NCBI GenBank assembly: GCA_050486405.1
Contig: JBJHDF010000009.1
Location: forward strand, 1-64,000
Direction: 5' to 3'
Length of the DNA: 64,000 nt
From: JBJHDF01 sp050486405
Lineage (GTDB): Bacteria > Pseudomonadota > Gammaproteobacteria > Pseudomonadales > Cellvibrionaceae
This document shows positions 8,788 to 17,676 of this stretch, one piece after another. Within the stretch, counting starts at the first letter, position 1, and every line of letters starts with the position of its first letter. A program made the position numbers and the translations under genes. The notes beneath the pieces were generated by a model. It ran no database searches. It saw nothing but the letters and a program-made list of their open reading frames with translations, and was not told the DNA's origin.

Positions 8788-9495
8788 CTACTTCCGCCCT
8801 GGTTGCTGGGTTAGGCGATGAATCCTGTTGAGTTCCTCTGCGCCCAGAACACCCAACTTGGCGACCGCCTCGTCTTCCTGCTTGCGCGCCAGCACATGAA
8901 AATCTTCCTGATTAGTGCCGGCGGCACGCAAAGCGTCATCAAGGCTGCCGGCCCGGGACAACAGGATAATCAACAGACGCCCAATGGTGGTAAGAATGGA
9001 CAGACAGAGCAACGTGATGCCGGCCAGAAACACCGCTTTGATCACCCAGCGATAGGGCAAGCCGGTCATGGCCGGCGACATCTCCCGCTGCACATAGGAT
9101 GCCTCGACAAAAAACCAGGAGTAATACACCAGCACACCAACAAAAGGCAGCGCCAGAAAGCACAGCCCCAGCAACTCCACCAGCATTTGCTTGCGCGGCG
9201 CCAGAGATTCCCGGATCAGGTCGACACGCACATGGGCATTGGAGAGGTAGGCGAAGCCGAACACCAACAGAAAGATGGCAGCATGCAAGTGCCACTCCAG
9301 CTCCTGCAGTTTGGTGGGAGAGAGAAAATCTCGCAGAGGAGATGAGACAATATATTGCTGCAGCACGGTAAACTTGCGTGTGACCACGTCAAATACCGTG
9401 ACCAGGATAAGGGGGATTATCAGAAAGCTGCCGAACTTCCCGATACCCCCGACCAAGCGATCAATAAAATTGAGAACCGCTACAACAAATGCCAT
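8788..9495 (-). CDS. dctQ: TRAP transporter small permease (DctQ)
   Basis: About 235 residues with four transmembrane segments, the layout of DctQ. The typical WHLHAAIFLLVFGFAYLSNAHVRVDLIRE segment lies in the middle and RWVIKAVFLAGITLLCLS in the last helix. The family usually ends soon after helix four. Here a hydrophilic tail of about 60 residues follows, ending in QQPGRK. ATG 9495 is the likeliest start. A TTG at 9519 overlapping the dctP stop is an alternative. It forms the membrane complex with DctM. Confidence 0.88.
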   Translation of the reverse strand: MAFVVAVLNFIDRLVGGIGKFGSFLIIPLILVTVFDVVTRKFTVLQQYIVSSPLRDFLSPTKLQELEWHLHAAIFLLVFGFAYLSNAHVRVDLIRESLAPRKQMLVELLGLCFLALPFVGVLVYYSWFFVEASYVQREMSPAMTGLPYRWVIKAVFLAGITLLCLSILTTIGRLLIILLSRAGSLDDALRAAGTNQEDFHVLARKQEDEAVAKLGVLGAEELNRIHRLTQQPGRK

Positions 9496-9515
9496 GACTA
9501 CGCTACTCGGCCAAC

Positions 9516-10610
9516 TCAAAGGTAGCCATAGTCGCGCCAGATGGAGTATTGCTCCCGGAAATTCTGGTAGGACTCCCAGACGCGCCTGGAGTCGGCGTTT
9601 CTGCGCGCCTCCTCTTCGGCCACTTGCAGCCAGGCGCGCTCAAAGGCATCCAGCATCTCCTGGGGCCAGCGGTGGTTGGTCACGCCGCTTTTCTCGTTTT
9701 CACGCATGGCCTTGAACTGCAGGGCTTCGCCTTCAGCAATCATGCGGGTAGTCTGCGCCAGGCACAGGGTTTCCAACAGCCGTTGGTTGACCGCATCCAG
9801 AGCATTCCACCGGTCCATATTGATCAGCAATTCCTGCACGGTGGACTGCTGGTGCCAGCCGGGGAAATAGTTGTGCTTGGCCACTTGATAAAAGCCCAGG
9901 GCGCGATCCACCGCCGGCATGGAAAATTCCGTGGCATCCAGGGTACCCAGCTCCAGCGCCGGATAAATATCCCCACCCGCCAACAACTGCGTCGACACAC
10001 CCAGCTTTTCCATCACCCTGGCGCCGAGGCCAAGAAAGCGCATCTTGAGGCCCTTGAGATCTTCCAACGACTTGATTTCCTTGACAAACCAGCCGGAGCT
10101 CTCTGGCGGCACAATGCCGCACAACAGATATTTGATGTTGTCCTTGGCGTAGAGCTCCTGAGCCAGCTCCTGACCGCCGCCGTGCAACATCCAGGCGAGG
10201 TATTCGCCGGCGCGGGGACCGAAGGGCACGGCCGCAAAGAAGGCAAAAGCGGAATTTTTGCCCACGTGGTAGGCGGAATTGCCGAAAGCGGCCTCAACGG
10301 CACCCCTGGAGACGGCATCATAGTAATTGGCACCGGAGACCAGCGCGCCTGGCTCGAAGGCACGGATTCGCAGCCGGCCGTTGCCCAGGGTGGCCACGTC
10401 CCGGGCGATGTCCTGGGCCGTACTGCCCACCACCGGCATATTGGAGCCGTAGGCGGAGTGCAACTTCCAGCGCTGCGGGGCCTGGGCATTGGCCGCCAGG
10501 CTGGTAAGCAGGGCCGCCAGCAGGATCACTACCGTGATCACAGGGCCGAATGCCAGGGTACGGGATCTAACTGTGGAGAGAGTGGTTTGCATCATAGTGT
10601 TATTCTTCAT
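9516..10610 (-). CDS. dctP: TRAP transporter substrate-binding protein (DctP family)
   Basis: About 364 residues. An N-terminal signal sequence ends near ANA|QAPQRW. The mature protein has the DctP/TRAP receptor pattern: WKLHSAYGSNMPVVG at the start, GRLRIRAFEPGALV, and the LEDLKGLKMRF segment. LKMRF contains the arginine that generally salt-bridges the substrate carboxylate in this family. The related motif GGDIYPALELGTLDATEF follows. These features resemble the TAXI-independent DctP branch that binds keto-acids or similar anions. The start could be ATG 10610, ATG 10595/10592 or GTG 10625; all give a usable signal peptide. It is the first gene of the transporter operon and is divergent from the dehydrogenase operon. 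Confidence 0.88.
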   Translation of the reverse strand: MKNNTMMQTTLSTVRSRTLAFGPVITVVILLAALLTSLAANAQAPQRWKLHSAYGSNMPVVGSTAQDIARDVATLGNGRLRIRAFEPGALVSGANYYDAVSRGAVEAAFGNSAYHVGKNSAFAFFAAVPFGPRAGEYLAWMLHGGGQELAQELYAKDNIKYLLCGIVPPESSGWFVKEIKSLEDLKGLKMRFLGLGARVMEKLGVSTQLLAGGDIYPALELGTLDATEFSMPAVDRALGFYQVAKHNYFPGWHQQSTVQELLINMDRWNALDAVNQRLLETLCLAQTTRMIAEGEALQFKAMRENEKSGVTNHRWPQEMLDAFERAWLQVAEEEARRNADSRRVWESYQNFREQYSIWRDYGYL

Positions 10611-10770
10611 ACCGGAAAGCAGCACTGTCGCTGCTTCTCAATCTGTATTGAATCTATCTGTACCGGACAGGCGATGCACCAGCTTACATCGGCCCTCGAT
10701 AGTGATATGATATTTATCGTTATAGCCATCCTGGCCCAAGGTCACCCCATATTAGGCAAGGGCAATTCAT
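10611..10770. promoter_or_regulatory. Divergent promoter region between TRAP and catabolic operons
   Basis: About 160 bases separate the transporter operon (minus) from the dehydrogenase operon (plus), the natural place for control by the nearby IclR protein. An AT-rich stretch holds CGATA (10697-10701) and TATCG (10715-10719) as inverted half-sites 13 bases apart. I cannot confirm them as the operator. Confidence 0.3.
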
Positions 10771-11934
10771 ATGTCTACCCCGGTCATACTCCCGCGAATC
10801 CTGCAGATAGGCAAGGGTGCCAGTCTGGAACTGCCCGATGTCCTGCTGGCCTTGGGCTGCAGGCGTCCGCTGATTGTCACCGACAGGATGATGGTACAAC
10901 TGGGTTATGTCGAGCGCCTGCAGGAAACACTGAACCAGCGGGATCTGGATTCCCAGGTTTTTGCCGATACGGTGCCCGAGCCCACCGTCGGCTCCATCCA
11001 GGCGGGTGTCGAGATGGCGCGCAGCCATCCCTATGACTGTCTGGTTGCTCTGGGCGGCGGCAGCCCCATCGACAGCGCCAAGGCCATCGCCATACTGGCC
11101 AAGCACGGCGGCGTTATGCGCGATTACAAGTTCCCCCGCGTGGTCAACGAAACCGGCCTGCCCGTAATCGCCATTCCCACCACCGCAGGCACCGGCTCCG
11201 AAGCCACCCGGGTTACCATCATCACCGACGAAACCAACGACGAAAAAATGCTCTGTGTGGGCATGGGTTTTATGCCAGCGGCTGCCCTGGTGGACTATGG
11301 TCTGTCCGTGTCCGTGCCGCCGCGCACCACAGCCGACACCGGCATAGACGCCCTCACCCACGCCATCGAGGCCTATGTCAGCAAAAAGGCCAGCCCCTAC
11401 ACTGACACCCAGGCCCTGGAAGCCATGCGCCTGCTGGCACCCAATCTGCGCCGGGTTTACCACAACGGCGAGGACATGCCCGCGCGCGAGGCCATGATGC
11501 TGGGCGCCACCCTGGCGGGCGTGGCTTTTTCCAACGCCTCGGTGGCGCTGGTACACGGTATGAGCCGGCCCATAGGCGCCAACTTCCATGTGCCTCACGG
11601 CCTGTCCAACGCCATGTTGCTGCCCAGCGTCACCGCCTATTCCATTCCCGCGGCCGCAGCGCGCTACGCCGACTGCGCCCGCGCCATGGGTGTGGCCGCA
11701 GTCGCGGATTCGGACGCGCAGGCCAACGCCAAACTGCTGGCGGAACTGCGGGCGCTGAACGAGGAGTTGGCTGTTCCCACACCGGCGCAATTCGGCATAA
11801 CAAAAGACAATTATTTCGCGCTGTTGGAAACCATGGCCCAACAGGCACTGGCGTCCGGGTCGCCGGGCAATAACCCCAGGGTACCCAGCGCAGCGGAAAT
11901 TATCGAGCTGTATCAACAGCTATGGGTGGATTAA
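10771..11934 (+). CDS. Iron-containing (group III) alcohol dehydrogenase
   Basis: A 387-residue NAD(P)-dependent dehydrogenase of the Fe-ADH family. The dinucleotide-binding signature GGGSPIDSAKAIA and the PTTAGTGSEAT motif are present. The metal-ligand region includes the Asp of ALVDYGL, the His of DALTHAIEAYV, and HGMSRPIGANFHVPHG with two further histidines. The length is typical. It probably interconverts an alcohol or hydroxy acid with the aldehyde or semialdehyde handled by the next gene, which starts 31 bases downstream. This is inferred from order, not from the active site. Confidence 0.9.
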   Translation: MSTPVILPRILQIGKGASLELPDVLLALGCRRPLIVTDRMMVQLGYVERLQETLNQRDLDSQVFADTVPEPTVGSIQAGVEMARSHPYDCLVALGGGSPIDSAKAIAILAKHGGVMRDYKFPRVVNETGLPVIAIPTTAGTGSEATRVTIITDETNDEKMLCVGMGFMPAAALVDYGLSVSVPPRTTADTGIDALTHAIEAYVSKKASPYTDTQALEAMRLLAPNLRRVYHNGEDMPAREAMMLGATLAGVAFSNASVALVHGMSRPIGANFHVPHGLSNAMLLPSVTAYSIPAAAARYADCARAMGVAAVADSDAQANAKLLAELRALNEELAVPTPAQFGITKDNYFALLETMAQQALASGSPGNNPRVPSAAEIIELYQQLWVD

Positions 11935-11965
11935 CTCTGCAGCGCTATGACAAGGTACTTTAACT

Positions 11966-13462
11966 ATGACAGTAGGACATCTTATCAACGGGGAAATTGT
12001 CATCGAGGGCAAGCGTACCCGGGATATCTACAACCCCGCCAGCGGCACCGTGATCGAACAGGTGGACATGGCCTCCGCCACCACGGTTGAGCGGGCCATT
12101 GCCGCCGCCGTGCGGGCCTTCCCCGAGTGGCGCAATACACCTGCGATCAAGCGCGCACGGGTTATGTTTCGCTTCAAGGAGCTGCTGGAGCAGCACGCGG
12201 ATACCATTTGCGAGTTGATCGGACGCGAACACGGCAAGATACTGCACGACGCCAAGGGCGAGTTACAGCGCGGAATAGAAAATGTGGAGTACGCCTGCGG
12301 CGCGCCAGAGTTTCTCAAAGGGGAATACAGCCGTAACGTCGGCCCCAATATCGATTCCTGGAGTGAATTTCAGCCCATTGGCGTGGTGGCGGGCATCACA
12401 CCATTCAACTTTCCCGCCATGGTGCCGCTGTGGATGTATCCGATGGCCATTGTCTGCGGCAATTGCTTTATCCTCAAGCCGTCCGAAAAAGACCCCAGCG
12501 CAGCGCTGTTTATCGCTCAGCTCCTGCAGGAGGCCGGTTTGCCCCCCGGCGTCATGAGCGTGGTCAACGGGGACAAGGAAGCGGTGGATACCCTGCTGAC
12601 GGATCCCCGCGTGCAGGCGATCAGTTTTGTTGGCTCGACGCCGATTGCCGAGCAGATCTACGCCAGCGCCAGCGCCAGAGGCAAACGCTGTCAGGCGCTG
12701 GGTGGAGCAAAAAACCACGCCATAGTCATGCCCGACGCGGACATGGATAACGCCGTAAGCCAACTCCTTGGCGCGGCGTTTGGTTCCTGCGGCGAGCGCT
12801 GTATGGCTCTGTCGGTAGCCGTGGCCGTGGGCGACGCCGCTGGCGATGCGCTGGTCGCAAAGCTGAGCGACGCCATGCAAAACCTGAAGGTGGGCGCCTA
12901 CAACGACAACAGCAACGATTTCGGTCCGCTGATCAGCGCCGAGCACAAAACCAAGGTACAGGACTACATTCGCAGCGCCCAGGAACAGGGAGCCGCGTTG
13001 GTAGTGGACGGTCGCGACCTACGGGTTGCCGGTTGCGAGGATGGCTTCTTTCTCGGCGCCACCCTGATGGACCATGTCACACCGGACATGCTCAGCTACC
13101 GGGAGGAGATTTTTGGGCCGGTACTGCAAGTGGTGCGAGTCGCCAGCATGGAGGAGGCCATGGCGCTGATCAACGCCCACGAGTACGGCAACGGGACCTG
13201 TATCTTTACCCGCGATGGCGAAGCGGCCCGCTACTTTACCGACAATATTCAAGTGGGCATGGTGGGGATCAATATCCCGCTGCCGGTGCCGGTTGCCTAC
13301 CACAGCTTTGGCGGCTGGAAGCGTTCCCTGTTTGGCGACCTGTACGCCTATGGCCCGGATGGAGTGCGTTTCTATACCCGGCGCAAAACCATTACCCAGC
13401 GCTGGCCCTCGGCCAATGTGCGCGAGGGCAGTTCATTTTCCATGCCGACGATGATGAAGTAG
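11966..13462 (+). CDS. mmsA: CoA-acylating methylmalonate/malonate-semialdehyde dehydrogenase
   Basis: A 498-residue aldehyde dehydrogenase of the MmsA/IolA class, which oxidises (methyl)malonate semialdehyde to propionyl- or acetyl-CoA with CO2 release. The family marks are the N-terminal HLINGE, GVVAGITPFNFPAMVP, FVGSTPIAEQIY, LGGAKNHAIVMPDAD and GSCGERCMALSVAV with catalytic Cys279. The Glu general base of ordinary aldehyde dehydrogenases is absent, as expected for the CoA-dependent group. The C-terminal FFTGWKRSLFGD-like motif reads FGGWKRSLFGD. Its place between an Fe-ADH and a hydroxyacid dehydrogenase suggests a three-carbon semialdehyde intermediate. Confidence 0.9.
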   Translation: MTVGHLINGEIVIEGKRTRDIYNPASGTVIEQVDMASATTVERAIAAAVRAFPEWRNTPAIKRARVMFRFKELLEQHADTICELIGREHGKILHDAKGELQRGIENVEYACGAPEFLKGEYSRNVGPNIDSWSEFQPIGVVAGITPFNFPAMVPLWMYPMAIVCGNCFILKPSEKDPSAALFIAQLLQEAGLPPGVMSVVNGDKEAVDTLLTDPRVQAISFVGSTPIAEQIYASASARGKRCQALGGAKNHAIVMPDADMDNAVSQLLGAAFGSCGERCMALSVAVAVGDAAGDALVAKLSDAMQNLKVGAYNDNSNDFGPLISAEHKTKVQDYIRSAQEQGAALVVDGRDLRVAGCEDGFFLGATLMDHVTPDMLSYREEIFGPVLQVVRVASMEEAMALINAHEYGNGTCIFTRDGEAARYFTDNIQVGMVGINIPLPVPVAYHSFGGWKRSLFGDLYAYGPDGVRFYTRRKTITQRWPSANVREGSSFSMPTMMK

Positions 13463-13534
13463 CCAGCCAGTGCTTGCTGTGAGCAATAAACGGTTTCATC
13501 GCCCAGGTTCACGCAGATATTTACGGAGCGCGCC

Positions 13535-14536
13535 ATGTTTAAAGTTGCACTGATTGACAGTCATTTTTCCAAGAAAGGTGACTATTCCGAAATGCAGGCC
13601 CTCTGTGCCCAGCGTGGCGGCGAACTGGCTATACTGCAATGCAACAGCGACGATGAGATCCTCGCCCGAGCCGCCGATGCGGATGCCCTGCTGGTGATCT
13701 ACACCAGGATTGGCGAAACCCTGCTGGCACAACTGCCCAATTGTAAAGTTGCCGTGCGCCTGGGTATCGGCGTGGACAATTACGATCTGGAAGCTTTTAC
13801 CCGCCAAGGTGTGGCGGCCATCAATGTGCCGGACTACGGGGTCGAAGAAGTGGCGGCTCACGCGCTGGCACTCATTCTTGCCACCGAACGCAAAATTGCC
13901 TACTTTGACCGCCGTATCCGCCAGGGAAGCTGGGATGATGGTGAAGGCTACACCATGCACCGCCTATCGGATCGAACCCTTGGGTTTCTGGGGTTTGGCC
14001 GTATCGCCCGTCACCTGGCGCAGTGCTGCGCGCCGCTGAATTACCGCATGATCGCTTTTGATCCACTGTTGCCGGCGGAGCAGTTTTCCCGCTTCGATGT
14101 CGAGCAAGTGAGCCTGGAAGCACTGTTTCAACAATCCGACACCCTGGCGCTGATGGCGCCCTTGAACGCCCAGACCAAGTATGTGGTCAATGACGGCACC
14201 CTCGGATTGACCAAACCCGGCATACGCATCGTCAATACGGCGCGGGGTGAACTGATCGACACCCAGGCGTTGATTCGCGGCCTGAAGTCCGGCCAGGTGG
14301 CCGCCGCTGGCCTGGATGTGCTCGAGGGCGAGCCCCTGCGGGACCCGGACCACGAGTTGCTCGGGTTCGAGCAGGTGGTTGTAACGCCGCACACGGCCTA
14401 CCAAACCCAGGAGTCGATCGCCGCCCTGAGACGAATGGCCATTACGGCAGCGATGGATTTTCTCGATGGCAAACCTCCAGTCAATGTCGTCAACCCCGAT
14501 GTGCTGAAAAAAATTGGTCGCCCCACTACTGTATAG
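13535..14536 (+). CDS. D-isomer-specific 2-hydroxyacid dehydrogenase
   Basis: A 333-residue NAD-dependent dehydrogenase of the phosphoglycerate/CtBP type. It has a Rossmann motif LGFLGFGRIARHLA (about 150-163). The catalytic arginine lies in VNTARGELID, the acid in the LEGEP segment, and the histidine in VVTPHTAYQTQES. The N-terminal substrate domain starts MFKVALIDSHF. ATG 13535 has GGAG seven bases upstream. In this cluster it would reduce or oxidise a 2-keto/2-hydroxy acid intermediate. The exact substrate is not deducible. Confidence 0.88.
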   Translation: MFKVALIDSHFSKKGDYSEMQALCAQRGGELAILQCNSDDEILARAADADALLVIYTRIGETLLAQLPNCKVAVRLGIGVDNYDLEAFTRQGVAAINVPDYGVEEVAAHALALILATERKIAYFDRRIRQGSWDDGEGYTMHRLSDRTLGFLGFGRIARHLAQCCAPLNYRMIAFDPLLPAEQFSRFDVEQVSLEALFQQSDTLALMAPLNAQTKYVVNDGTLGLTKPGIRIVNTARGELIDTQALIRGLKSGQVAAAGLDVLEGEPLRDPDHELLGFEQVVVTPHTAYQTQESIAALRRMAITAAMDFLDGKPPVNVVNPDVLKKIGRPTTV

Positions 14537-14555
14537 GAAGATTTGAGAGTCGATT

Positions 14556-15392
14556 ATGAAATTGTTACGTGTAGGCCCCAAGGGGCAGGAAAAGCCCGCA
14601 ATTCTGGACGACAACCACGGCCTGCGGGATCTGTCCGGTGTGGTGAGCGATATTGCCGGTGAGGTGCTCGGCGATGCCGGTCTGGCCAAGCTGAAAAATC
14701 TGGATTTGAGCACTCTGCCCCAGTTGGACGGCAGCCAGCGTATTGGTCCCTGCGTGGGGGGTATTGGCAAGTTTATCTGTATCGGCCTGAACTTTTCCGA
14801 CCACGCGGCGGAAGCCGGCATGCAACTGCCCAAGCAACCGATTATTTTTATGAAGGCCACCAGCGCCGTGTGCGGCCCCAACGATGACATCGAAATCCCC
14901 CGCGGCTCGGAAAAGACCGACTGGGAGGTGGAGCTGGGAGTGGTGATTGGCAAAGAAGCCAAATACGTGGCCGAGGCCGAAGCGCTGAATCATGTGGCCG
15001 GCTACTGCCTGATCAATGACGTCTCCGAACGCGCCTACCAGCTTGAACATGAAGGACAGTGGACCAAAGGCAAGTCCTGCGATACCTTCGGCCCCATCGG
15101 TCCCTGGCTGGTAACCCGCGACGAAATTGCAGACCCGCAAGCCCTGGGCATGTGGCTGGAGGTCAATGGGCGTCGCTTTCAGGATGGCAACAGCAACACC
15201 ATGGTCTTTGGCGTGGCCCATGTGGTGTCTTACCTGAGCCAGTACATGTCATTGCAACCTGGGGATATTATTTCGACAGGCACCCCACCGGGCGTGGGCT
15301 CAGGGCAAAAACCCCAGGTATTTCTCAAGCGCGGTGACCTGGTGCATTTGGGCATTGACGGCCTGGGCGAACAAAGACAACGCTGTGTGTAA
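14556..15392 (+). CDS. Fumarylacetoacetate-hydrolase-family enzyme
   Basis: A 278-residue FAH-superfamily enzyme. The metal-binding acidic residues appear in TDWEVELGVVIG (ExE) and in the Asp of INDVSERAYQ. GKSCDTFGPIGPWLV and IISTGTPPGVG are further family landmarks. The N-terminus KLLRVGPKGQEKP is like the group variously annotated as ureidoglycolate lyase or 2,4-diketo-3-deoxy-fuconate hydrolase. C-C bond hydrolysis of a 2,4-diketo acid is plausible. The combination with a 2-hydroxyacid dehydrogenase resembles non-phosphorylated deoxy-sugar acid pathways. It is the last gene of the operon, convergent with the IclR gene six bases away. Confidence 0.85.
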   Translation: MKLLRVGPKGQEKPAILDDNHGLRDLSGVVSDIAGEVLGDAGLAKLKNLDLSTLPQLDGSQRIGPCVGGIGKFICIGLNFSDHAAEAGMQLPKQPIIFMKATSAVCGPNDDIEIPRGSEKTDWEVELGVVIGKEAKYVAEAEALNHVAGYCLINDVSERAYQLEHEGQWTKGKSCDTFGPIGPWLVTRDEIADPQALGMWLEVNGRRFQDGNSNTMVFGVAHVVSYLSQYMSLQPGDIISTGTPPGVGSGQKPQVFLKRGDLVHLGIDGLGEQRQRCV

Positions 15393-15398
15393 CCTGCC

Positions 15399-16175
15399 CT
15401 AATCCGTGCTGGGCGCGCGTATCATTTCTTCAAGCAGTGCTGCGGCCTGGCGCAATTCCGGCGCCAGAGCCTTCAGGTCTGACAAGCTTTTACGAATCAC
15501 GGGGGCGTGACAAAACAGGCAGGCAAACAGTTTTCCGCCCTGATCTTTGATGGGTACGGCGCAGGCTACCATACCGTCGATAAACTCTTCGTTATCAACG
15601 CCCAATTTGTTTTTATGTATATCGACCAATGCCTCTTCAAGAGCCTGTGGATCGGTCAGAGTATTGCGTGCCCGACGCTCCAGGGTCAGATGATTGATAA
15701 TTCTCTGCCGCTGCGGCCGGGAGAGTGAACTTAGATACAATTTACCACTGGAGGTACACCACAGGGGCGTACGACTACCCACCGGCAAATAGATCTGCAA
15801 CGGCCAGTTGCTCTGCACACGGTCAAAGTAAATCATCTCGGTGCCATCGGGAATGGCGATACCGCACGTCTCGCCAATCTTGTGTGCCAGACTTTCCAGG
15901 ATTGCCCGCCGCTCGGCCTTGTAACAGCTGTTATGCAACACACCAATGGCAATGCTGTGCAGCCGATGATTGGGAACAATCAAGCCACGCATGTCGGTCT
16001 GCAGGTATTGGTTGGCTTCGAGCTGCTGCAGCAGACGATGTACGCTGGGCCTGGGAATAGCCAACTGAATCGAGAGGTCCGCAGGGCTTAACGGACGCTC
16101 AGCACGTGCCACAGCCTCGATAATCTCCAGGACTCTTGTATTGGACGAGCCTTTTTCACGACGCTGGGTGGTCAT
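15399..16175 (-). CDS. IclR-family transcriptional regulator
   Basis: A 258-residue regulator. A winged helix occupies the first 75 residues (SPADLSIQLAIPRPSVHRLLQQLE is the recognition helix region). The IclR effector-binding domain follows, with the typical PLWCTSSGKLYLSSLS and GVDNEEFIDGMVACAVPI. ATG 16175 is chosen because AAGAG precedes it; an upstream in-frame start at 16217 lacks support. Its neighbour genes suggest that it controls the TRAP and dehydrogenase operons in response to the transported acid. Confidence 0.92.
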   Translation of the reverse strand: MTTQRREKGSSNTRVLEIIEAVARAERPLSPADLSIQLAIPRPSVHRLLQQLEANQYLQTDMRGLIVPNHRLHSIAIGVLHNSCYKAERRAILESLAHKIGETCGIAIPDGTEMIYFDRVQSNWPLQIYLPVGSRTPLWCTSSGKLYLSSLSRPQRQRIINHLTLERRARNTLTDPQALEEALVDIHKNKLGVDNEEFIDGMVACAVPIKDQGGKLFACLFCHAPVIRKSLSDLKALAPELRQAAALLEEMIRAPSTD

Positions 16176-16290
16176 GGCATTATCTCTTATTATCAAACAC
16201 AAACAGCGCCGGGGCACTGCCTGGGCGAGCTATGATAGGCAGTGGCTACCGTTGGCGTCAAGTTATGGCGCGCTTGACGACATTGAGGGA

Positions 16291-16316
16291 ATAAAAAAAA
16301 CCCGGCCTTAGCCGGG
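16291..16316 (-). terminator. Intrinsic terminator, minus strand
   Basis: On the minus strand CCCGGC-TAAG-GCCGGG is followed by a run of eight T (A-run at 16293-16300 on the plus strand). This is a textbook rho-independent terminator. It is the first such signal downstream of the UbiA gene. Confidence 0.8.
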
Positions 16317-16342
16317 TTACAAAGGACCCGGCTAAGGCCGGG
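16301..16342. repeat. Pair of 16-bp inverted palindromic elements
   Basis: CCCGGCCTTAGCCGGG (16301-16316) is followed after ten bases by its exact reverse complement CCCGGCTAAGGCCGGG (16327-16342). Each is itself a hairpin, so the pair can also fold as one long stem. Confidence 0.8.
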
Positions 16343-16761
16343 GACCGGAGCTGAAAAGGCGGAGGGCGCAGCAACCTGACACACCCTGATCCAACCAGAA
16401 TTTGCCGAGTCGAAATCTTGGGGTCATTGAAGTTGAAAAACGTGGAAGCGTCGTCCCACAAGTGGGCGAGAAATACAGTGACAAAGATTTGGCTTTCCCT
16501 GCCCCATTAAAGATTCATTTCGTATCGATAAACCCTTGTATTTGCGGCGTTAAAACGGCCTATATGCTTGTCACGGCGCCGTTTCTGGGTACGATGCGGC
16601 GAGTCCCACATTTTGCGGAATTAGTGGCACGAACAGCCGCCCCGCAGACCTCTTATATCGATTCAAATCATATCACTATTGGATGTTTTCGCCTTGCTGT
16701 CTGACGAAGGTTTACTGCCGCCAGTGGGTCAGGAAGTGCAGCGGCTGCGGCGACGTTTGTG

Positions 16762-17676
16762 TCAAATCCAAAGCAGAGCTCCAAGTAGCAGGTACACCGT
16801 GAGTGTAGTCAGCGCGGACAATCCCTCGAACCCTCTGGCGGCAATACCATTGGGACGGCGCAGGTAGACGGTGACCAGCAACAGGGACATAAACGCGATC
16901 AGCAATGCCGGCCAGAGCACCCACAGGCCCGCACCGGCATTGCGAGTGGCAACCAGCATCAGCACCAGTGTGGCGCAGGTCGACACCAACCAGGCGCCAG
17001 ACGCCACCGCCCTGCCCCAGACTTTGGAATAGGTGTCGACACCGGTCTCCTCGTCCTCGGGTCGGCGCAGTTTGCGGCCGATTTCAATGCACAACCCCAC
17101 CGCAAAGGCAACGCCAAGCAGCGCGTAGAATTCTTCGCGCCAGGAGCCGCTGTGCGTCAGGGCGTACAGCATCAGCAGAGGCATGATCAGCATATGGCTG
17201 ATCAGGTACAGCAACGGGCGCGCCTCAAGCCAGTGGCCAGCAAAAAATTCCCGGGTCATCAACGCCATCCAGACAGCGGCTGCCAGCAGCGACAGCAATA
17301 CGCCCCACCCCACCGAGCGGGACATCAGCAACGCCAACAGCAGCATGATCACCGCAACCGCAGCACCGGCCAGTGCGAGTTCACGCAATTGAATCAGACC
17401 CCGGGGCACCGGGCGGTAGGGTCGATGACGGCAGTCGGTGTCGTAGTCCTTGAATTCATCCGCCACACGCAGCAGGAAGAAAAAACCCAGCAATCCCAGC
17501 CAACAGGACAGCAGCGCTACCACCGACAGTGCCTCACCACTGATCGCCACCGCATAACCCAGGGCGCCAAAACTCATGGCGGCCACCAGCGGACTGTGGG
17601 CCAGCAGAGGGAAGCGCTCGCGCTGGTAGATCCACCAGCGTTTTGCGGCGGGCAACGTCTGTTCGGTTTCGTTCAC
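16762..17676 (-). CDS. UbiA-family prenyltransferase
   Basis: A 304-residue integral membrane prenyltransferase with about eight helices. The first Asp-rich motif is seen as RVADEFKDYDTDCRHRPYRPVPRG (about 70-93), the second as EIGRKLRRPEDEETGVDTYSKVWG (about 198-221). These bind magnesium and the allylic diphosphate in UbiA enzymes that transfer an isoprenyl chain to an aromatic or other acceptor. It is not the usual UbiA of ubiquinone synthesis, because it is coupled to HMG-CoA reductase. Its GTG start overlaps the HMGR stop by four bases. The acceptor is unknown. Confidence 0.85.
   Translation of the reverse strand: MNETEQTLPAAKRWWIYQRERFPLLAHSPLVAAMSFGALGYAVAISGEALSVVALLSCWLGLLGFFFLLRVADEFKDYDTDCRHRPYRPVPRGLIQLRELALAGAAVAVIMLLLALLMSRSVGWGVLLSLLAAAVWMALMTREFFAGHWLEARPLLYLISHMLIMPLLMLYALTHSGSWREEFYALLGVAFAVGLCIEIGRKLRRPEDEETGVDTYSKVWGRAVASGAWLVSTCATLVLMLVATRNAGAGLWVLWPALLIAFMSLLLVTVYLRRPNGIAARGFEGLSALTTLTVYLLLGALLWI

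Larger units (their letters stand above)
16176..16761. other. Intergenic region with terminator; no convincing gene
   Basis: About 590 bases lie between the IclR start and the UbiA stop. They hold a minus-strand intrinsic terminator (16291-16316), a second copy of its stem in inverted orientation (16327-16342), and about 420 bases without a credible coding frame. A 100-codon plus-strand frame at 16402-16704 has no ribosome site or family resemblance. An untranslated 3' region or a small RNA upstream of the terminator is possible. Confidence 0.5.

Noticed and set aside
10720..11916. A 398-codon minus-strand frame opposite the Fe-ADH gene
   Set aside because: The plus-strand protein has all iron-ADH signatures. 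The antisense translation is Gly/His/Arg-rich without motifs. The same reasoning excludes the long antisense frames at 21272-22513, 24562-25995, 47193-48287 and 56573-57811.
16402..16704. A 100-codon plus-strand frame in the IclR-UbiA intergenic region
   Set aside because: No ribosome-binding site, no recognisable domain, and irregular composition; more likely non-coding.
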